Source: Rhodoferax sp. (GTDB taxonomy: Bacteria; Pseudomonadota; Gammaproteobacteria; Burkholderiales; Burkholderiaceae_C). From it: a stretch of 64,000 nucleotides of DNA. Numbering within the stretch: the stretch's first letter is position 1; every line of letters begins with the position of its first letter. The stretch covers positions 372,001 to 436,000 of the forward strand of contig NZ_JAAFIX010000002.1 of assembly GCF_013297935.1 (NCBI RefSeq), written 5' to 3'. The notes under the pieces are model-generated. The model did not search any database. It had not been told where the DNA came from and saw only the letters and a list, made by a program, of their open reading frames with translations. Both the position numbers and the translations under genes were made by a program. Below are positions 7,943-16,491 of this stretch, piece after piece.

Positions 7943-8812
7943 ATGAAAATCGCACTACTCGGCATTGGGCTCATGGGCTTTCCCATGGGCCGTCGCCTTT
8001 GTGAGGCCGGCCACACAGTTCATGTCTGGAACCGCACACCAGCCAAGGCCGAACGACTCATCGCATTCGGCGCAACGGTCCACCCCACCCCGAGCCATGC
8101 AGTGGCTGAGGCCGACGTCGTCATCACCATGCTGGACCATGGTGGTGTCGTCTCCCATGTGTTGTTTGAGTTAGGGGCGGCGCAGGCTATCCGGCAAAGC
8201 ACCTTGCTGGTGGATATGTCTTCTATCAAGCCGGTTGAGGCGCGGGACCATGCGGCCAGGCTGAGTGAGTTGGGGGTGGATTACCTCGACGCGCCGGTCT
8301 CCGGCGGCACATTGGGCGCAGAGCAAGGAACGCTTGCCATCATGGCGGGCGGCAAGGCGACCAACTTTGAACGGGCTTTGCCGGTCTTGAAGATCTTCGG
8401 TCGTCCGACCCACGTCGGCCCCATCGGCTCGGGGCAGCTGACCAAACTTGCCAACCAGATGATTGTGGGAGCAACCATCGGCATCGTGGCCGAGGCTTTG
8501 CTGCTTTGCGAACGCGGTGGTGCCCACATGGGCAAGGTCAAAGAGGCCATTACTGGTGGTTTTGCAGACAGCCGCATTTTGCAAGTGCATGGCCAGCGCA
8601 TGGTGGACCGTGACTTTGCACCCCGTGCCCGCATGACGGTGCAAGTGAAAGACCTGCGCAACGCCTTGGCGACAGCTACCGAAGTGGGGTTTGACGCCCC
8701 GATCACCACCTTGTTTGAAAAGCTGTATGCCGAGGGCATTGAGCACGGCCTCTCCGACCTGGACCACGCCGGCTTGTTTGTGGAACTTGCCAGCCGCAAC
8801 GGGATGGCCTGA
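7943..8812 (+). CDS. NAD(P)-dependent beta-hydroxyacid dehydrogenase (HIBADH / tartronate semialdehyde reductase family)
   Basis: A 289-residue two-domain enzyme. The N-terminal Rossmann domain opens with GIGLMGFPMGRRL (residues 7-19), the classic dinucleotide motif of this family, followed by VWNRTPAK. The substrate signature DAPVSGGTLGAEQGTL sits near 115-130. The catalytic Lys lies in GSGQLTKLANQMIVGA (about 170). The all-alpha C-terminal domain contains a conserved DLRNAL segment. Members reduce tartronate semialdehyde to glycerate, or oxidise 3-hydroxyisobutyrate, or act on succinic semialdehyde. No glyoxylate or valine degradation genes adjoin it, so substrate is undecided. It is convergent with the RNA helicase gene, with a shared bidirectional terminator. 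Confidence 0.88.
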   Translation: MKIALLGIGLMGFPMGRRLCEAGHTVHVWNRTPAKAERLIAFGATVHPTPSHAVAEADVVITMLDHGGVVSHVLFELGAAQAIRQSTLLVDMSSIKPVEARDHAARLSELGVDYLDAPVSGGTLGAEQGTLAIMAGGKATNFERALPVLKIFGRPTHVGPIGSGQLTKLANQMIVGATIGIVAEALLLCERGGAHMGKVKEAITGGFADSRILQVHGQRMVDRDFAPRARMTVQVKDLRNALATATEVGFDAPITTLFEKLYAEGIEHGLSDLDHAGLFVELASRNGMA

Positions 8813-8854
8813 CGCACAGCAAACTCCGGTCTGTGCCTAGACAGCCATGGACGT

Positions 8855-8890
8855 AAAAAAGCCCCGCCGGCTCGCGCCGCGGGGCTTTTT
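8855..8890. terminator. Bidirectional terminator between the dehydrogenase and rhlE genes
   Basis: A 12-bp perfect stem (AAAAAGCCCCGC at 8856-8867 with GCGGGGCTTTTT at 8879-8890) and an 11-base loop. A-run and T-run flanks allow termination from both sides, fitting the convergent gene arrangement. Confidence 0.9.
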
Positions 8891-8910
8891 GTTACCTGCC
8901 GCTTAGCAGA

Positions 8911-10818
8911 TTAATCGAAATTACGTGCGGGGCGCTTCTTAGCGTCGCGGGGCACAAAGACCTTGCCGCCGTTACCGGGCTTGGCAAAACCAGCAGGCTT
9001 GCGTGCTGCAAAGTCGCCGCGCGGGGCGCCAAAATCACCACGGGGAGCACCGAAGTCGCCGCGGGGTTGGAAATCACCACGGGGAGGACGGGAGTCACCG
9101 CGTGGCGCATCGCCACGGGGAGCACCTTGACCGGCAAAGCGGTCGTTGAAACCACCCTTGCGCTCGTAGCTGAAGCCTTCGCGGGCTGCGCCACCGAAAT
9201 CACGGGAGTTTTCACCGAAACCACGGCCACCACCGCCACCGCCTTCAGGGCGTCCGCCGAAGCCACGCACTTGGCCGTAACCGCCTTCACGGTTGCCGCC
9301 ATCGCGCTGTCCACCGCCGAAGCCACCTTCACGGGGACCGCCGAACTTGCGTTCGCGGGGTTGGAAATCGCCACCACGGCCACGGCCACCGAAGCTGGGG
9401 CGTGACTCAGGAGCGCGCTGCTGGGGTTCCAAGCCTGGAATGGTTTCTGGCTTGATAGGCTGGCGGCTATAGGCTTCGATATCGAAAATCTTGCGACGAT
9501 CACGGAATTCCGCAAAGGTCACAGCGATACCGTCACGCCCGGCACGACCGGTACGACCGATACGGTGGGTGTAGTCCTCAGCCTTCATAGGCAGGCCGAA
9601 GTTGAACACGTGGGTGATCGTGGGCACGTCGATACCGCGGGCTGCCACATCGGTCGCCACCAGAATCTGCACCTGACCTTGGCGCAGCGCCATCAAACGG
9701 CGATTACGCAGGCCCTGGCTCAAAGCGCCGTGCAATGCAACAGCGGAGAAGCCGTCTTGCTGCAGGTCGTTGGCCAAGCCATCGCACTCGATTTGGGTGC
9801 TGGCGAAAACAACCGCTTGGTTGATGGTGGTGTCGCGCAACCAGTGGTCCAACAGCTTGCGCTTGTGCTGGGCGTTGTCAGCCCAGAACAGCATTTGCTT
9901 GATGTTGGCATGCTTTTCCTGCGGGCTGTCGATTGTGACGCGCTGGGGTTCGCGCATGACGCGGGCTGCCAACTGCTGAATGCGGGGCGCGAAGGTCGCG
10001 CTGAACATCATGGTTTGCTTGCGGTCAATGGTGAGCTGGTTGATTTCAGCCAGATCGTCAGAGAAGCCCAAGTCCAACATGCGGTCCGCCTCGTCCACCA
10101 CCAGGAACTGAACTTGGTCCAGCTTGATTTGCATGGAGCGCTGCAGGTCCAACAAACGGCCGGGTGTTGCCACCACGAGGTTGGCGTTTTGCAGCTTGGC
10201 AATTTGCAACTGGTAAGGCATGCCGCCCACGATGTTGGCAACGCGCAGACCACGGCAGTGTTGCACCAAGTCGATCGCGTCATGGGCCACTTGCTGGGCC
10301 AATTCACGGGTAGGGCAAACAATCAGGGCGCCGGGAGTCGGGGCTTTGAAGTTGCGCACATTAGTCGGGTCCTTGCGCTTGGGGCGCTTGGGAGCAGGCT
10401 CGCCCTTGGCGGCAGCATCAGCACAAGCCTTTTCAAACTCAGCGCGCTCTGTTTCTTCAGCTTCGGCTTGCTGGGTCAGCAGGGTGTGCAACACAGGCAG
10501 CAAGAATGCAGCAGTTTTGCCGGAGCCGGTCTGGCTGGAGACCATCAGGTCCACGAACTTGCCTGCTTTTTCGCTACCGATACCCGCCATGGCCATGGGG
10601 ATGGTTTTTTGCTGAACGGTTGTAGGCTGGGTGTAGCCGAGGTCTTTACAGGCTTGCACCAAGGCGGGGGCCAAGCCCAACTCTACGAAGCCGTTAGGGG
10701 CCTCGGGTGCAGCGGCTTCAACAGCCTCGGATTCCACAGAAGTTTCCACGGAAGTTGCGGAAACGGAAAGGTTTTCGGCAGGCGCGAATTCGCCTGTCAC
10801 TTCAAAAGCGTCAGTCAT
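8911..10818 (-). CDS. rhlE: DEAD-box RNA helicase, RhlE/DeaD-like, with RGG-rich tail
   Basis: A 635-residue helicase from the ATG at 10818 (MTDAFEVTGEF); the frame is open to 10866. Helicase motifs in order: Q motif around GYTQPTTVQ, motif I SSQTGSGKT, Ia PTRELAQQV, II DEADRMLDLGF, III SAT, then TDVAARGIDVP and HRIGRTGRAGRDG. A charged insertion of about 45 residues (AEAEETERAEFEK... PKRPKRKDP) separates motif I from Ia. The last ~200 residues are low-complexity Gly/Arg/Phe, with GRGRGGDF, several GGxGGG blocks and tandem RGDFGAP units, a typical RNA-binding disordered tail. It should unwind RNA in ribosome assembly, mRNA decay or cold adaptation. A long (~200 nt) untranslated leader is inferred upstream. 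Confidence 0.92.
   Translation of the reverse strand: MTDAFEVTGEFAPAENLSVSATSVETSVESEAVEAAAPEAPNGFVELGLAPALVQACKDLGYTQPTTVQQKTIPMAMAGIGSEKAGKFVDLMVSSQTGSGKTAAFLLPVLHTLLTQQAEAEETERAEFEKACADAAAKGEPAPKRPKRKDPTNVRNFKAPTPGALIVCPTRELAQQVAHDAIDLVQHCRGLRVANIVGGMPYQLQIAKLQNANLVVATPGRLLDLQRSMQIKLDQVQFLVVDEADRMLDLGFSDDLAEINQLTIDRKQTMMFSATFAPRIQQLAARVMREPQRVTIDSPQEKHANIKQMLFWADNAQHKRKLLDHWLRDTTINQAVVFASTQIECDGLANDLQQDGFSAVALHGALSQGLRNRRLMALRQGQVQILVATDVAARGIDVPTITHVFNFGLPMKAEDYTHRIGRTGRAGRDGIAVTFAEFRDRRKIFDIEAYSRQPIKPETIPGLEPQQRAPESRPSFGGRGRGGDFQPRERKFGGPREGGFGGGQRDGGNREGGYGQVRGFGGRPEGGGGGGRGFGENSRDFGGAAREGFSYERKGGFNDRFAGQGAPRGDAPRGDSRPPRGDFQPRGDFGAPRGDFGAPRGDFAARKPAGFAKPGNGGKVFVPRDAKKRPARNFD
9008..9128 (-). 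repeat. Tandem RGDFxxP-coding repeats in the rhlE tail
   Basis: At least five in-frame units of about 18-24 bases encode PRGD(F/S/A) variants, such as RGDFQP and RGDFGAP twice in a row. The two adjacent RGDFGAP units are almost identical at DNA level, suggesting recent slippage or unequal exchange; copy number may vary between strains. Confidence 0.7.
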
Positions 10819-11056
10819 ATTTTTTCTCACACGAAAGCGCCGCAGGTTGTGCGGCTGCTCCGTCAATGGTTAAAAAACATCAACCATCAAACGGAACCTG
10901 CTCTGACCCGCCAAGGGGTTTTTCAGTGCTGGGGGCGTATGTCGCTTAAAAAAGCGTGCCCGGTGAATGAAGGGAGATGTACAAATTTCACAAGCCGCCA
11001 ACACGGCGTTGCTTGCGAAGCCCTCGATTATGGCATGGATTCGGGTTTCTACCTAA
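10819..11056 (-). promoter_or_regulatory. rhlE promoter and long 5' leader
   Basis: On the minus strand a CATAAT -10 (11027-11032, with TG two bases upstream) and a TTAGGT -35 (11051-11056, 18-base spacer), overlapping the orn stop, would start transcription near 11020 and leave about 200 untranslated bases. The leader holds an ATGGTT/AACCAT hairpin with a T-rich loop and, close to the start, a strong GCCGCA/TGCGGC hairpin (10839-10855). Long structured leaders are common for cold-inducible RNA helicases; here regulation is inferred only. Confidence 0.4.
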
Positions 11057-11634
11057 TTTAATTTCAAGAAGTGCTCGCGGTAGTGGGCCAGCTCCTCGAT
11101 GGACTCGTTCACATCGGCCAGGGCGGTGTGCTTCTGTTGCTTCTTGAACGACTCGGCAACTCCGGGCTTCCAGCGTTTTGCCAACTCTTTGAGCGTGCTC
11201 ACATCGATATTGCGGTAGTGAAAAAACGCCTCCAATTTGGGCATGTACTTGACCAAGAAACGCCGATCCTGGCCGATGGTGTTTCCGCACATGGGGGACA
11301 CGCCTGCCGGCACGTATTGGCTCATGAAAGCGATCAAAGCAGCCTCCGCTTCTGCTTCGGTCACGCGGGAGGCCTTCACCTTGTCGATCAAGCCGCTCTT
11401 GCCATGGGTGCCTTTGTTCCATGCATCCATGCCATTGAGCAATGCGTCCGACTGGTGGATGACAAACACCGGGCCCTCGACCCGCTGGGCCAGATGGGGG
11501 TCGGTCACGATGACGGCAATTTCCAGCAAGCGATCGTTCTCCGGCTCCAGGCCTGTCATTTCGCAGTCCAACCACACCAGGTTTTTGTCGGATTTGATGA
11601 GCGTAACGGGGATGGGGGTGTTTGGTTCGTCCAT
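11053..11634 (-). CDS. orn: Oligoribonuclease
   Basis: A 193-residue DEDDh 3'-5' exonuclease that finishes RNA decay by degrading 2-5 nt oligoribonucleotides, including pGpG from c-di-GMP turnover; it is essential in many proteobacteria. Motifs: Exo [20 protein letters not shown] (catalytic D and E), Exo II in [13 protein letters not shown], Exo III with DEDDh His/Asp in [21 protein letters not shown]. Its length is slightly above the usual 180 because of a short N-terminal extension ([15 protein letters not shown]). It diverges from the M48 protease gene with 36 bases between start codons, so the promoters must overlap. Confidence 0.95.
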   Translation of the reverse strand: MDEPNTPIPVTLIKSDKNLVWLDCEMTGLEPENDRLLEIAVIVTDPHLAQRVEGPVFVIHQSDALLNGMDAWNKGTHGKSGLIDKVKASRVTEAEAEAALIAFMSQYVPAGVSPMCGNTIGQDRRFLVKYMPKLEAFFHYRNIDVSTLKELAKRWKPGVAESFKKQQKHTALADVNESIEELAHYREHFLKLN

Positions 11635-11670
11635 CTGCGAATTGTCGCCGATGACCTAAACTCTGCCGCC

Positions 11671-12984
11671 ATGCAAGACAACGCGTTTGAATTCTCACCC
11701 TCCCTGTGGATGACCACGGTATTTGCCCTCGCACTGGTGGCGAGTGTGGCCCTCAAGTTCTGGTTGGCAACCCGGCAGATTCGCCATGTGGCCCAACACC
11801 GTAACGCAGTGCCAGCGGTATTTGCCAGCCATATCGCCCTGCAAGACCATCAAAAAGCCGCCGATTACACCATTGCGCAAGCCCGGTTGGGGCTGCTGGA
11901 GCTGGCGTGGGGGACGGTGGTGATTCTCGGCTGGACCTTGCTGGGCGGGCTGCATGCTTTGAACCAAGCCCTGCTGGGCTGGTTCGACACAAATCTGGAC
12001 TCAAGCCTAGTTCAATCATTGGCCTTGCTGGTGAGTTTTTCAGTCATCGGCTCTTTGCTGGATCTGCCCTTCTCGCTTTACCGCACCTTCGTGGTGGAGC
12101 AGCGCTTTGGTTTTAACCGGGTGACGCCGCGCTTGTGGCTGGCAGATGCCCTGAAGGGCTTGCTATTCAGCGCCCTCATCGGCCTCCCGCTGGCAGCGCT
12201 TGCTTTGTGGGTCATGGCGGCCACCGGGCCACTCTGGTGGTTGTGGACATGGGGTTTGTGGACGGGTTTCAGCCTGCTGATGATGTTGGTGTACCCGACG
12301 TGGATTGCCCCCCTCTTCAACCAGTTCAAGCCCCTGGACGATGCGGCTTTAAAAGACCGCGTTTCCGCGCTGATGGCCCGTTGCGGCTTCGCATCCAAAG
12401 GCTTTTATGTGATGGACGGCAGCAAGCGCAGTGCCCATGCCAACGCCTACTTCACCGGTTTCGGGGCTTCCAAACGGGTGGTTTTTTATGACACCCTGCT
12501 AGCTCAGCTCAGCCCCGCAGAAGTGGATGCCGTGCTGGCCCATGAGTTGGGGCATTTCAGCCATGGGCATATCCGCAAACGCATGGCGTCCATGTTTGCG
12601 CTGAGCCTGGGGGCTTTCGCCTTGTTGGGATGGTTGAGTCAGCAAGCGTGGTTTTTTACAGGTCTCGGTGTAGGGCCGAATATGACGGGCGGTAACGAAG
12701 CCTTGTCGCTGCTGTTGTTCATGATGGTGCTACCCCTCGCGGGGAGCTTTACAGGCCCCTTGTTTGCACAACTGTCGCGCAAGCACGAGTTTGAAGCCGA
12801 TGCCTTTGCTGTAGCGCATACGGATGGCGCGGCACTGTCGTCAGCTTTGCTCAAGCTCTACAAGGACAATGCGTCCACTCTCACCCCCGACCCGGTGTAC
12901 GTCAAGTTTTACTATTCACACCCGCCTGCATTTGAGCGCCTGGCCAAGATGCCGACCTCTGCACCGGTTGCCACCACAGTTTAA
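11671..12984 (+). CDS. M48-family membrane metalloprotease (Ste24 / CAAX protease 1-like)
   Basis: A 437-residue protein starting at the ATG at 11671 (MQDNAFEFSPSLW); the frame is open much further upstream, but that part is antisense to orn. It has about seven hydrophobic segments (around residues 12-30, 70-92, 108-125, 160-185, 195-215, 315-330, 350-370). The zinc site HEXXH lies in LAHELGHFSHGH (near 293), with the third ligand Glu in KHEFEADAFAVAHT. The FNRVTPRLWLAD and SxRSAHANAYFTGFG segments are typical of Ste24. Bacterial members are membrane proteases for quality control. phhB starts 9 bases after the stop, suggesting co-transcription. Confidence 0.9.
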   Translation: MQDNAFEFSPSLWMTTVFALALVASVALKFWLATRQIRHVAQHRNAVPAVFASHIALQDHQKAADYTIAQARLGLLELAWGTVVILGWTLLGGLHALNQALLGWFDTNLDSSLVQSLALLVSFSVIGSLLDLPFSLYRTFVVEQRFGFNRVTPRLWLADALKGLLFSALIGLPLAALALWVMAATGPLWWLWTWGLWTGFSLLMMLVYPTWIAPLFNQFKPLDDAALKDRVSALMARCGFASKGFYVMDGSKRSAHANAYFTGFGASKRVVFYDTLLAQLSPAEVDAVLAHELGHFSHGHIRKRMASMFALSLGAFALLGWLSQQAWFFTGLGVGPNMTGGNEALSLLLFMMVLPLAGSFTGPLFAQLSRKHEFEADAFAVAHTDGAALSSALLKLYKDNASTLTPDPVYVKFYYSHPPAFERLAKMPTSAPVATTV

Positions 12985-12993
12985 ATATCCTTT

Positions 12994-13323
12994 ATGCAAT
13001 CAGCCACCACCAGAACTGCGCTTAGCGCTACACAAATCATAGCAACGCTGGCCAAGGCAGAGGGCTGGAAATTGCACGGCGATGGCGCGGATGTGGCCAT
13101 TGAGAAAACGTACAAGTTTGAGAACTTCCTCAAGACCATGGCCTTCGTGAATGCCGTGGCTTATGTGGCCGAGCAACAAGATCACCACCCCGAACTGTTG
13201 CTCACGTATGGCAGCTGCAGCGTCCGCTTCAACACCCATGATGTACAGGGCGTGTCGCGCTCGGACTTTGAGTGTGCGGCGCTGGTTGACGCCCTCTACG
13301 CCCCGACGAGCCCTTCAGCATGA
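12994..13323 (+). CDS. phhB: 4a-hydroxytetrahydrobiopterin dehydratase (pterin-4a-carbinolamine dehydratase)
   Basis: A 109-residue protein of the PCD/DCoH fold. It dehydrates 4a-hydroxytetrahydrobiopterin to quinonoid dihydropterin during recycling of the cofactor of aromatic amino acid hydroxylases. The family motif is EQQDHHPEL (residues 57-65) with the two catalytic histidines, followed by VRFNTHDVQGVSRSDFECA. The N-terminal LSATQIIATLAKAEGWKL and FKTMAFVNAVAYVAE-type helices fit. No phenylalanine hydroxylase gene is in the window. The stop TGA overlaps an ATG (ATGA) that begins a 5-codon mini-ORF leading into rsgA. Confidence 0.9.
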   Translation: MQSATTRTALSATQIIATLAKAEGWKLHGDGADVAIEKTYKFENFLKTMAFVNAVAYVAEQQDHHPELLLTYGSCSVRFNTHDVQGVSRSDFECAALVDALYAPTSPSA

Positions 13324-13333
13324 AAGTTGCCGC

Positions 13334-14263
13334 TTGAACCGCCCCGGCCTCGAACCCGGCCTTGTCGTAGCCGGACACGGACGCCATGTATGGGTAGAAA
13401 CGCCCGACGGTCGGCGCCTGATCTGCCACCCGCGCGGTAAAAAAAGCGTCACCGTCGTCGGCGACCAGGTGCTATGGCAGGCGACCCAAGACGAGGGAAC
13501 CATTGAAAAAGTCCTCCCGCGGCGCAACCTGTTTTATCGTCAAGACGAAATCCGCACCAAGTCGTTTGCGGCCAACCTCGACCAGGTGCTGATACTGATT
13601 GCCGCAGAGCCGGAGTTCTCGGAAAGCCAGCTTTCACGCGCCTTGATCGCGGCCGAGGCGGAGCGCATCAAACCCATCATCGCGCTGAACAAAAGCGACT
13701 TGGCCGCCCCTTTCGGCCGCGCCTGGGAGCGCCTCAGCATCTACCGCGACATGGGCTACACCCTCGTACCGCTGGCACTCAAACCCAAAGCCGAAGGCTT
13801 GGAAGCCACGGAGCTCGACATCTTGCTAGAGCTCATGCAGGGCAAGACCACGCTAGTGCTCGGTCCGTCAGGCTCCGGCAAAAGTACGCTGATCAACCGG
13901 CTGTTGCCCGATGCTGATGTACTCACCAATGAGATTTCTACGGCGCTGAATTCGGGCAAACACACGACCACCAGCACCAGCCTGTACTGGGTCGACGAGG
14001 CCAAAACTGCTGCGGTGATTGACTCGCCGGGGTTCCAGGAGTTCGGGTTGAACCACATCGACCCCATGCACTTGGCGGGCCTGATGCCCGACATCAAAGC
14101 ACACGCCGGCAACTGCAAGTTCTACAACTGCAGCCACCTGCATGAGCCCGGCTGCGGGGTACTCTCAAGGATCAAAGAGGGCACGAGCCCAGGTGGGATA
14201 AGCGCTAACCGCTATAAAATTTATAGCGATTTGTTTGCAGAGCTATCGTTGACCCGCTACTAA
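13334..14263 (+). CDS. rsgA: Ribosome small-subunit-dependent GTPase A
   Basis: A 309-residue circularly permuted GTPase that checks late 30S subunit maturation. The start is inferred as TTG at 13334 (LNRPGLEPGLVV), because similarity to the OB domain (GRHVWVETPDGRRLICHPRGKKS) begins right there and upstream frame overlaps phhB. The OB fold covers about 5-75. The GTPase domain has the permuted order G4 NKSD, G1 GPSGSGKSTL and G3 DSPGF. The zinc-binding C-terminus contains NCKFYNCSHLHEPGC. A five-codon ORF (13320-13337) sits between phhB and this start and overlaps both. The last ~12 codons before DLFAEL lie in an interspersed repeat copy. Confidence 0.92.
   Translation: MNRPGLEPGLVVAGHGRHVWVETPDGRRLICHPRGKKSVTVVGDQVLWQATQDEGTIEKVLPRRNLFYRQDEIRTKSFAANLDQVLILIAAEPEFSESQLSRALIAAEAERIKPIIALNKSDLAAPFGRAWERLSIYRDMGYTLVPLALKPKAEGLEATELDILLELMQGKTTLVLGPSGSGKSTLINRLLPDADVLTNEISTALNSGKHTTTSTSLYWVDEAKTAAVIDSPGFQEFGLNHIDPMHLAGLMPDIKAHAGNCKFYNCSHLHEPGCGVLSRIKEGTSPGGISANRYKIYSDLFAELSLTRY
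14198..14227 (-). repeat. Interspersed repeat, copy 2 (inside rsgA)
   Basis: ATAAGCGCTAACCGCTATAA followed by AATTTATAGC; on the minus strand it reads GCTATAAATTTTATAGCGGT and then TAGCGCTTAT, matching the GCTAt/AT-rich/tAGC/GCGC order of the other copies. It encodes ISANRYKIY near the RsgA C-terminus, in frame, where other RsgA proteins have a similar RYR-x-Y motif. Confidence 0.5.
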
Positions 14264-14277
14264 GCGGTACTCTCCGG

Positions 14278-14293
14278 CAGCCCCGCGGGGCTG
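14278..14293. terminator. GC-rich palindrome between convergent rsgA and cobD-like genes
   Basis: CAGCCCCGCGGGGCTG is a perfect 16-base palindrome, with weaker extension through flanking TCTC and GAGA. No T-run follows on either strand. It sits between two converging stops and probably acts as a transcript-end hairpin. Confidence 0.45.
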
Positions 14294-14299
14294 AGAGAC

Positions 14300-15217
14300 T
14301 CATCCGATCAAGCGCGCCAAAGACAGCAAAGCCAAAAACACCATCCACATTACCACGGTGCGCCACACCAGCCCAACAACTGCGCTGAGGTGGGCGGGCT
14401 CCGGTGTCAGGCCTTGGGTGATGCCCTCCTCCCCCAACCGCACATTCACCGCGCCGGCCGTTGCCGAGAGCACTACACCATCATTGTCCAAGGGGTGGGC
14501 AGCTGCGTGACGGCGCCAGCTGTCCACCGCATCTTCAAAGCTGCCGACGAACGCAAAACTCAAGGCGGTCACGCGAGCCGGCAGCCAGTCCACCCACTCC
14601 CACGCCCGCAATGCCTGCCCGCGTACCGCGTCGCTGACAGGCGGCAACTCGGGGCGCTGCGCCCTTTTGGCCAGCAGCGCCAAGTACTCGCTCACCCGGT
14701 AGAAGACCGCGCCAGCAGGTCCGAGACCGAAAGCCGCCAATAGGGAATACCAGACGAACACACCGAACACATGGCGGTGGGCGCTCAGCACCGAATGCTC
14801 GATGACATGGCGCACAATTTCACTGCGCGGCAGCTCAGTGGCATCGATCCGCTGCCATCGCGCCAAGGCAGCTCGCGCCGCAAGCTCGTCTCCGGCCAAC
14901 AGGGCGTCGCGGATCTGGGTGAAATGGTGGCTGAACTGACGGAATCCGAGGGTTGCATACAACACCAGCACATTCCACACAGCAGCTGCCAACCAACCCC
15001 ACTGCCACACCAAAGCCCAATGGATCGCCAAAACAATGAGGGCAGGTCCTGCTGCCGCCAGAATCCAGGTCAGCCATGCGTGACTGGAGGCCCCGGCATC
15101 GAAATTCTTAATGACCCAGCGCACCCAGTTCCGCACTGCGTTATGGACAGGGTTGACTTGTGGCAAGGGCTTGGCTTGCTCCAGCAAAAGTGCCAGCAGG
15201 ATGGAGATAAAACTCAT
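14300..15217 (-). CDS. CobD/CbiB (AmpE-like) family membrane protein
   Basis: A 305-residue integral membrane protein. The N-terminus MSFISILLALLLEQAKPLP is typical of the CobD/CbiB/AmpE family. Hydrophobic helices occur near 1-15, 50-66, 72-90, 150-175 and the extreme C-terminus (VVMWMVFLALLSLARLIG). The middle contains RHVIEHSVLSAHRHVFGVFVWY and AVFYRVSEYLALLA, characteristic of the family. True CbiB joins aminopropanol to adenosylcobyric acid, but no cobalamin genes are nearby, so this standalone version may have the poorly defined AmpE-like role instead. It lies just downstream of the Nudix gene (29-base gap) and may share a transcript. Confidence 0.75.
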   Translation of the reverse strand: MSFISILLALLLEQAKPLPQVNPVHNAVRNWVRWVIKNFDAGASSHAWLTWILAAAGPALIVLAIHWALVWQWGWLAAAVWNVLVLYATLGFRQFSHHFTQIRDALLAGDELAARAALARWQRIDATELPRSEIVRHVIEHSVLSAHRHVFGVFVWYSLLAAFGLGPAGAVFYRVSEYLALLAKRAQRPELPPVSDAVRGQALRAWEWVDWLPARVTALSFAFVGSFEDAVDSWRRHAAAHPLDNDGVVLSATAGAVNVRLGEEGITQGLTPEPAHLSAVVGLVWRTVVMWMVFLALLSLARLIG

Positions 15218-15246
15218 AGGTCAATCATACCCAGAGCGGAGGTCTT

Positions 15247-15933
<687 letters not shown>

Positions 15934-16003
15934 GGGGCGCAGATATGAAAAAAGCCGCCACAGCTTGTCACCGGGGCGGCTCTCATGAAGAAATAGCTGC
16001 GAA

Positions 16004-16378
16004 TTACGCTGCTGTCTTCTTCGCTGGCAGTTTTTCCTTGATACGTGCAGACTTGCCGCTACGGTCACGAAGGTAGTACAGCTTGGCGCGACGAACATCG
16101 CCGCGACGCTTGACTTCAATGCTGGCGATCAAAGGGGAGTAGGTTTGGAATGTACGTTCCACGCCTTCACCGCTGGAGATCTTGCGCACGATGAAGCCGC
16201 TGTTCAAACCACGGTTACGCTTAGCGATCACAACGCCTTCGTAGGCCTGTACGCGCTTGCGTGTACCTTCAACCACGTTCACGCTCACGATGACGGTGTC
16301 ACCGGGGGCGAATTCAGGGATTGTCTTGCCGAGGCGGGCGATTTCTTCCTGCTCGAGCGCTTGGATAATGTTGCTCAT
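16004..16378 (-). CDS. rplS: Ribosomal protein L19
   Basis: A 124-residue 50S protein lying at the subunit interface. Recognised by [97 protein letters not shown] and the Lys-rich tail. It is the last gene of rpsP-rimM-trmD-rplS. A 113-base leader with its own extended -10 promoter and hairpins separates it from trmD, so it can be expressed independently at the higher level ribosomal proteins need. Confidence 0.97.
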   Translation of the reverse strand: MSNIIQALEQEEIARLGKTIPEFAPGDTVIVSVNVVEGTRKRVQAYEGVVIAKRNRGLNSGFIVRKISSGEGVERTFQTYSPLIASIEVKRRGDVRRAKLYYLRDRSGKSARIKEKLPAKKTAA

Positions 16379-16488
16379 AGTTTCCTTCGTGATCTTGCAC
16401 GCGCCGGCACCGGAATTGGTGCCAACACACCAACCCGAGGGTTGGATGCCTGGCCGGGCAGAGGATCGGTTAGCCCTCTATTATAGCA
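16379..16488 (-). promoter_or_regulatory. Internal rplS promoter with structured leader
   Basis: On the minus strand TGCTATAAT (forward 16480-16488) is a perfect extended -10. Downstream come three potential hairpins: AGAGG/CCTCT, CCAACCC-TC-GGGTTGG (16430-16445) and GGCACC/GGTGCC (16406-16423). GAAGGAAACT then precedes the ATG. The arrangement suggests an independent rplS transcript with a leader that could be autoregulatory; L19 leaders are known in other phyla, but no homology is claimed. Confidence 0.5.
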
Positions 16489-16491
16489 AGT

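Noticed and set aside
9565..11061. 498-residue plus-strand ORF across rhlE
   Set aside because: Antisense to the DEAD-box motifs and biased in composition; no recognisable protein features.
13018..13046. Possible further repeat copy in the phhB N-terminus
   Set aside because: GCGCTTAGCGCTACACAAAT then CATAGCAACGC has the rough order of the repeat on the minus strand, but the match is too weak and within a conserved coding region.
14300..15217. Annotating the CobD/CbiB-like gene as a true cobalamin synthesis enzyme
   Set aside because: No other cobalamin genes are present and AmpE-like paralogues share the fold, so only the family is stated.
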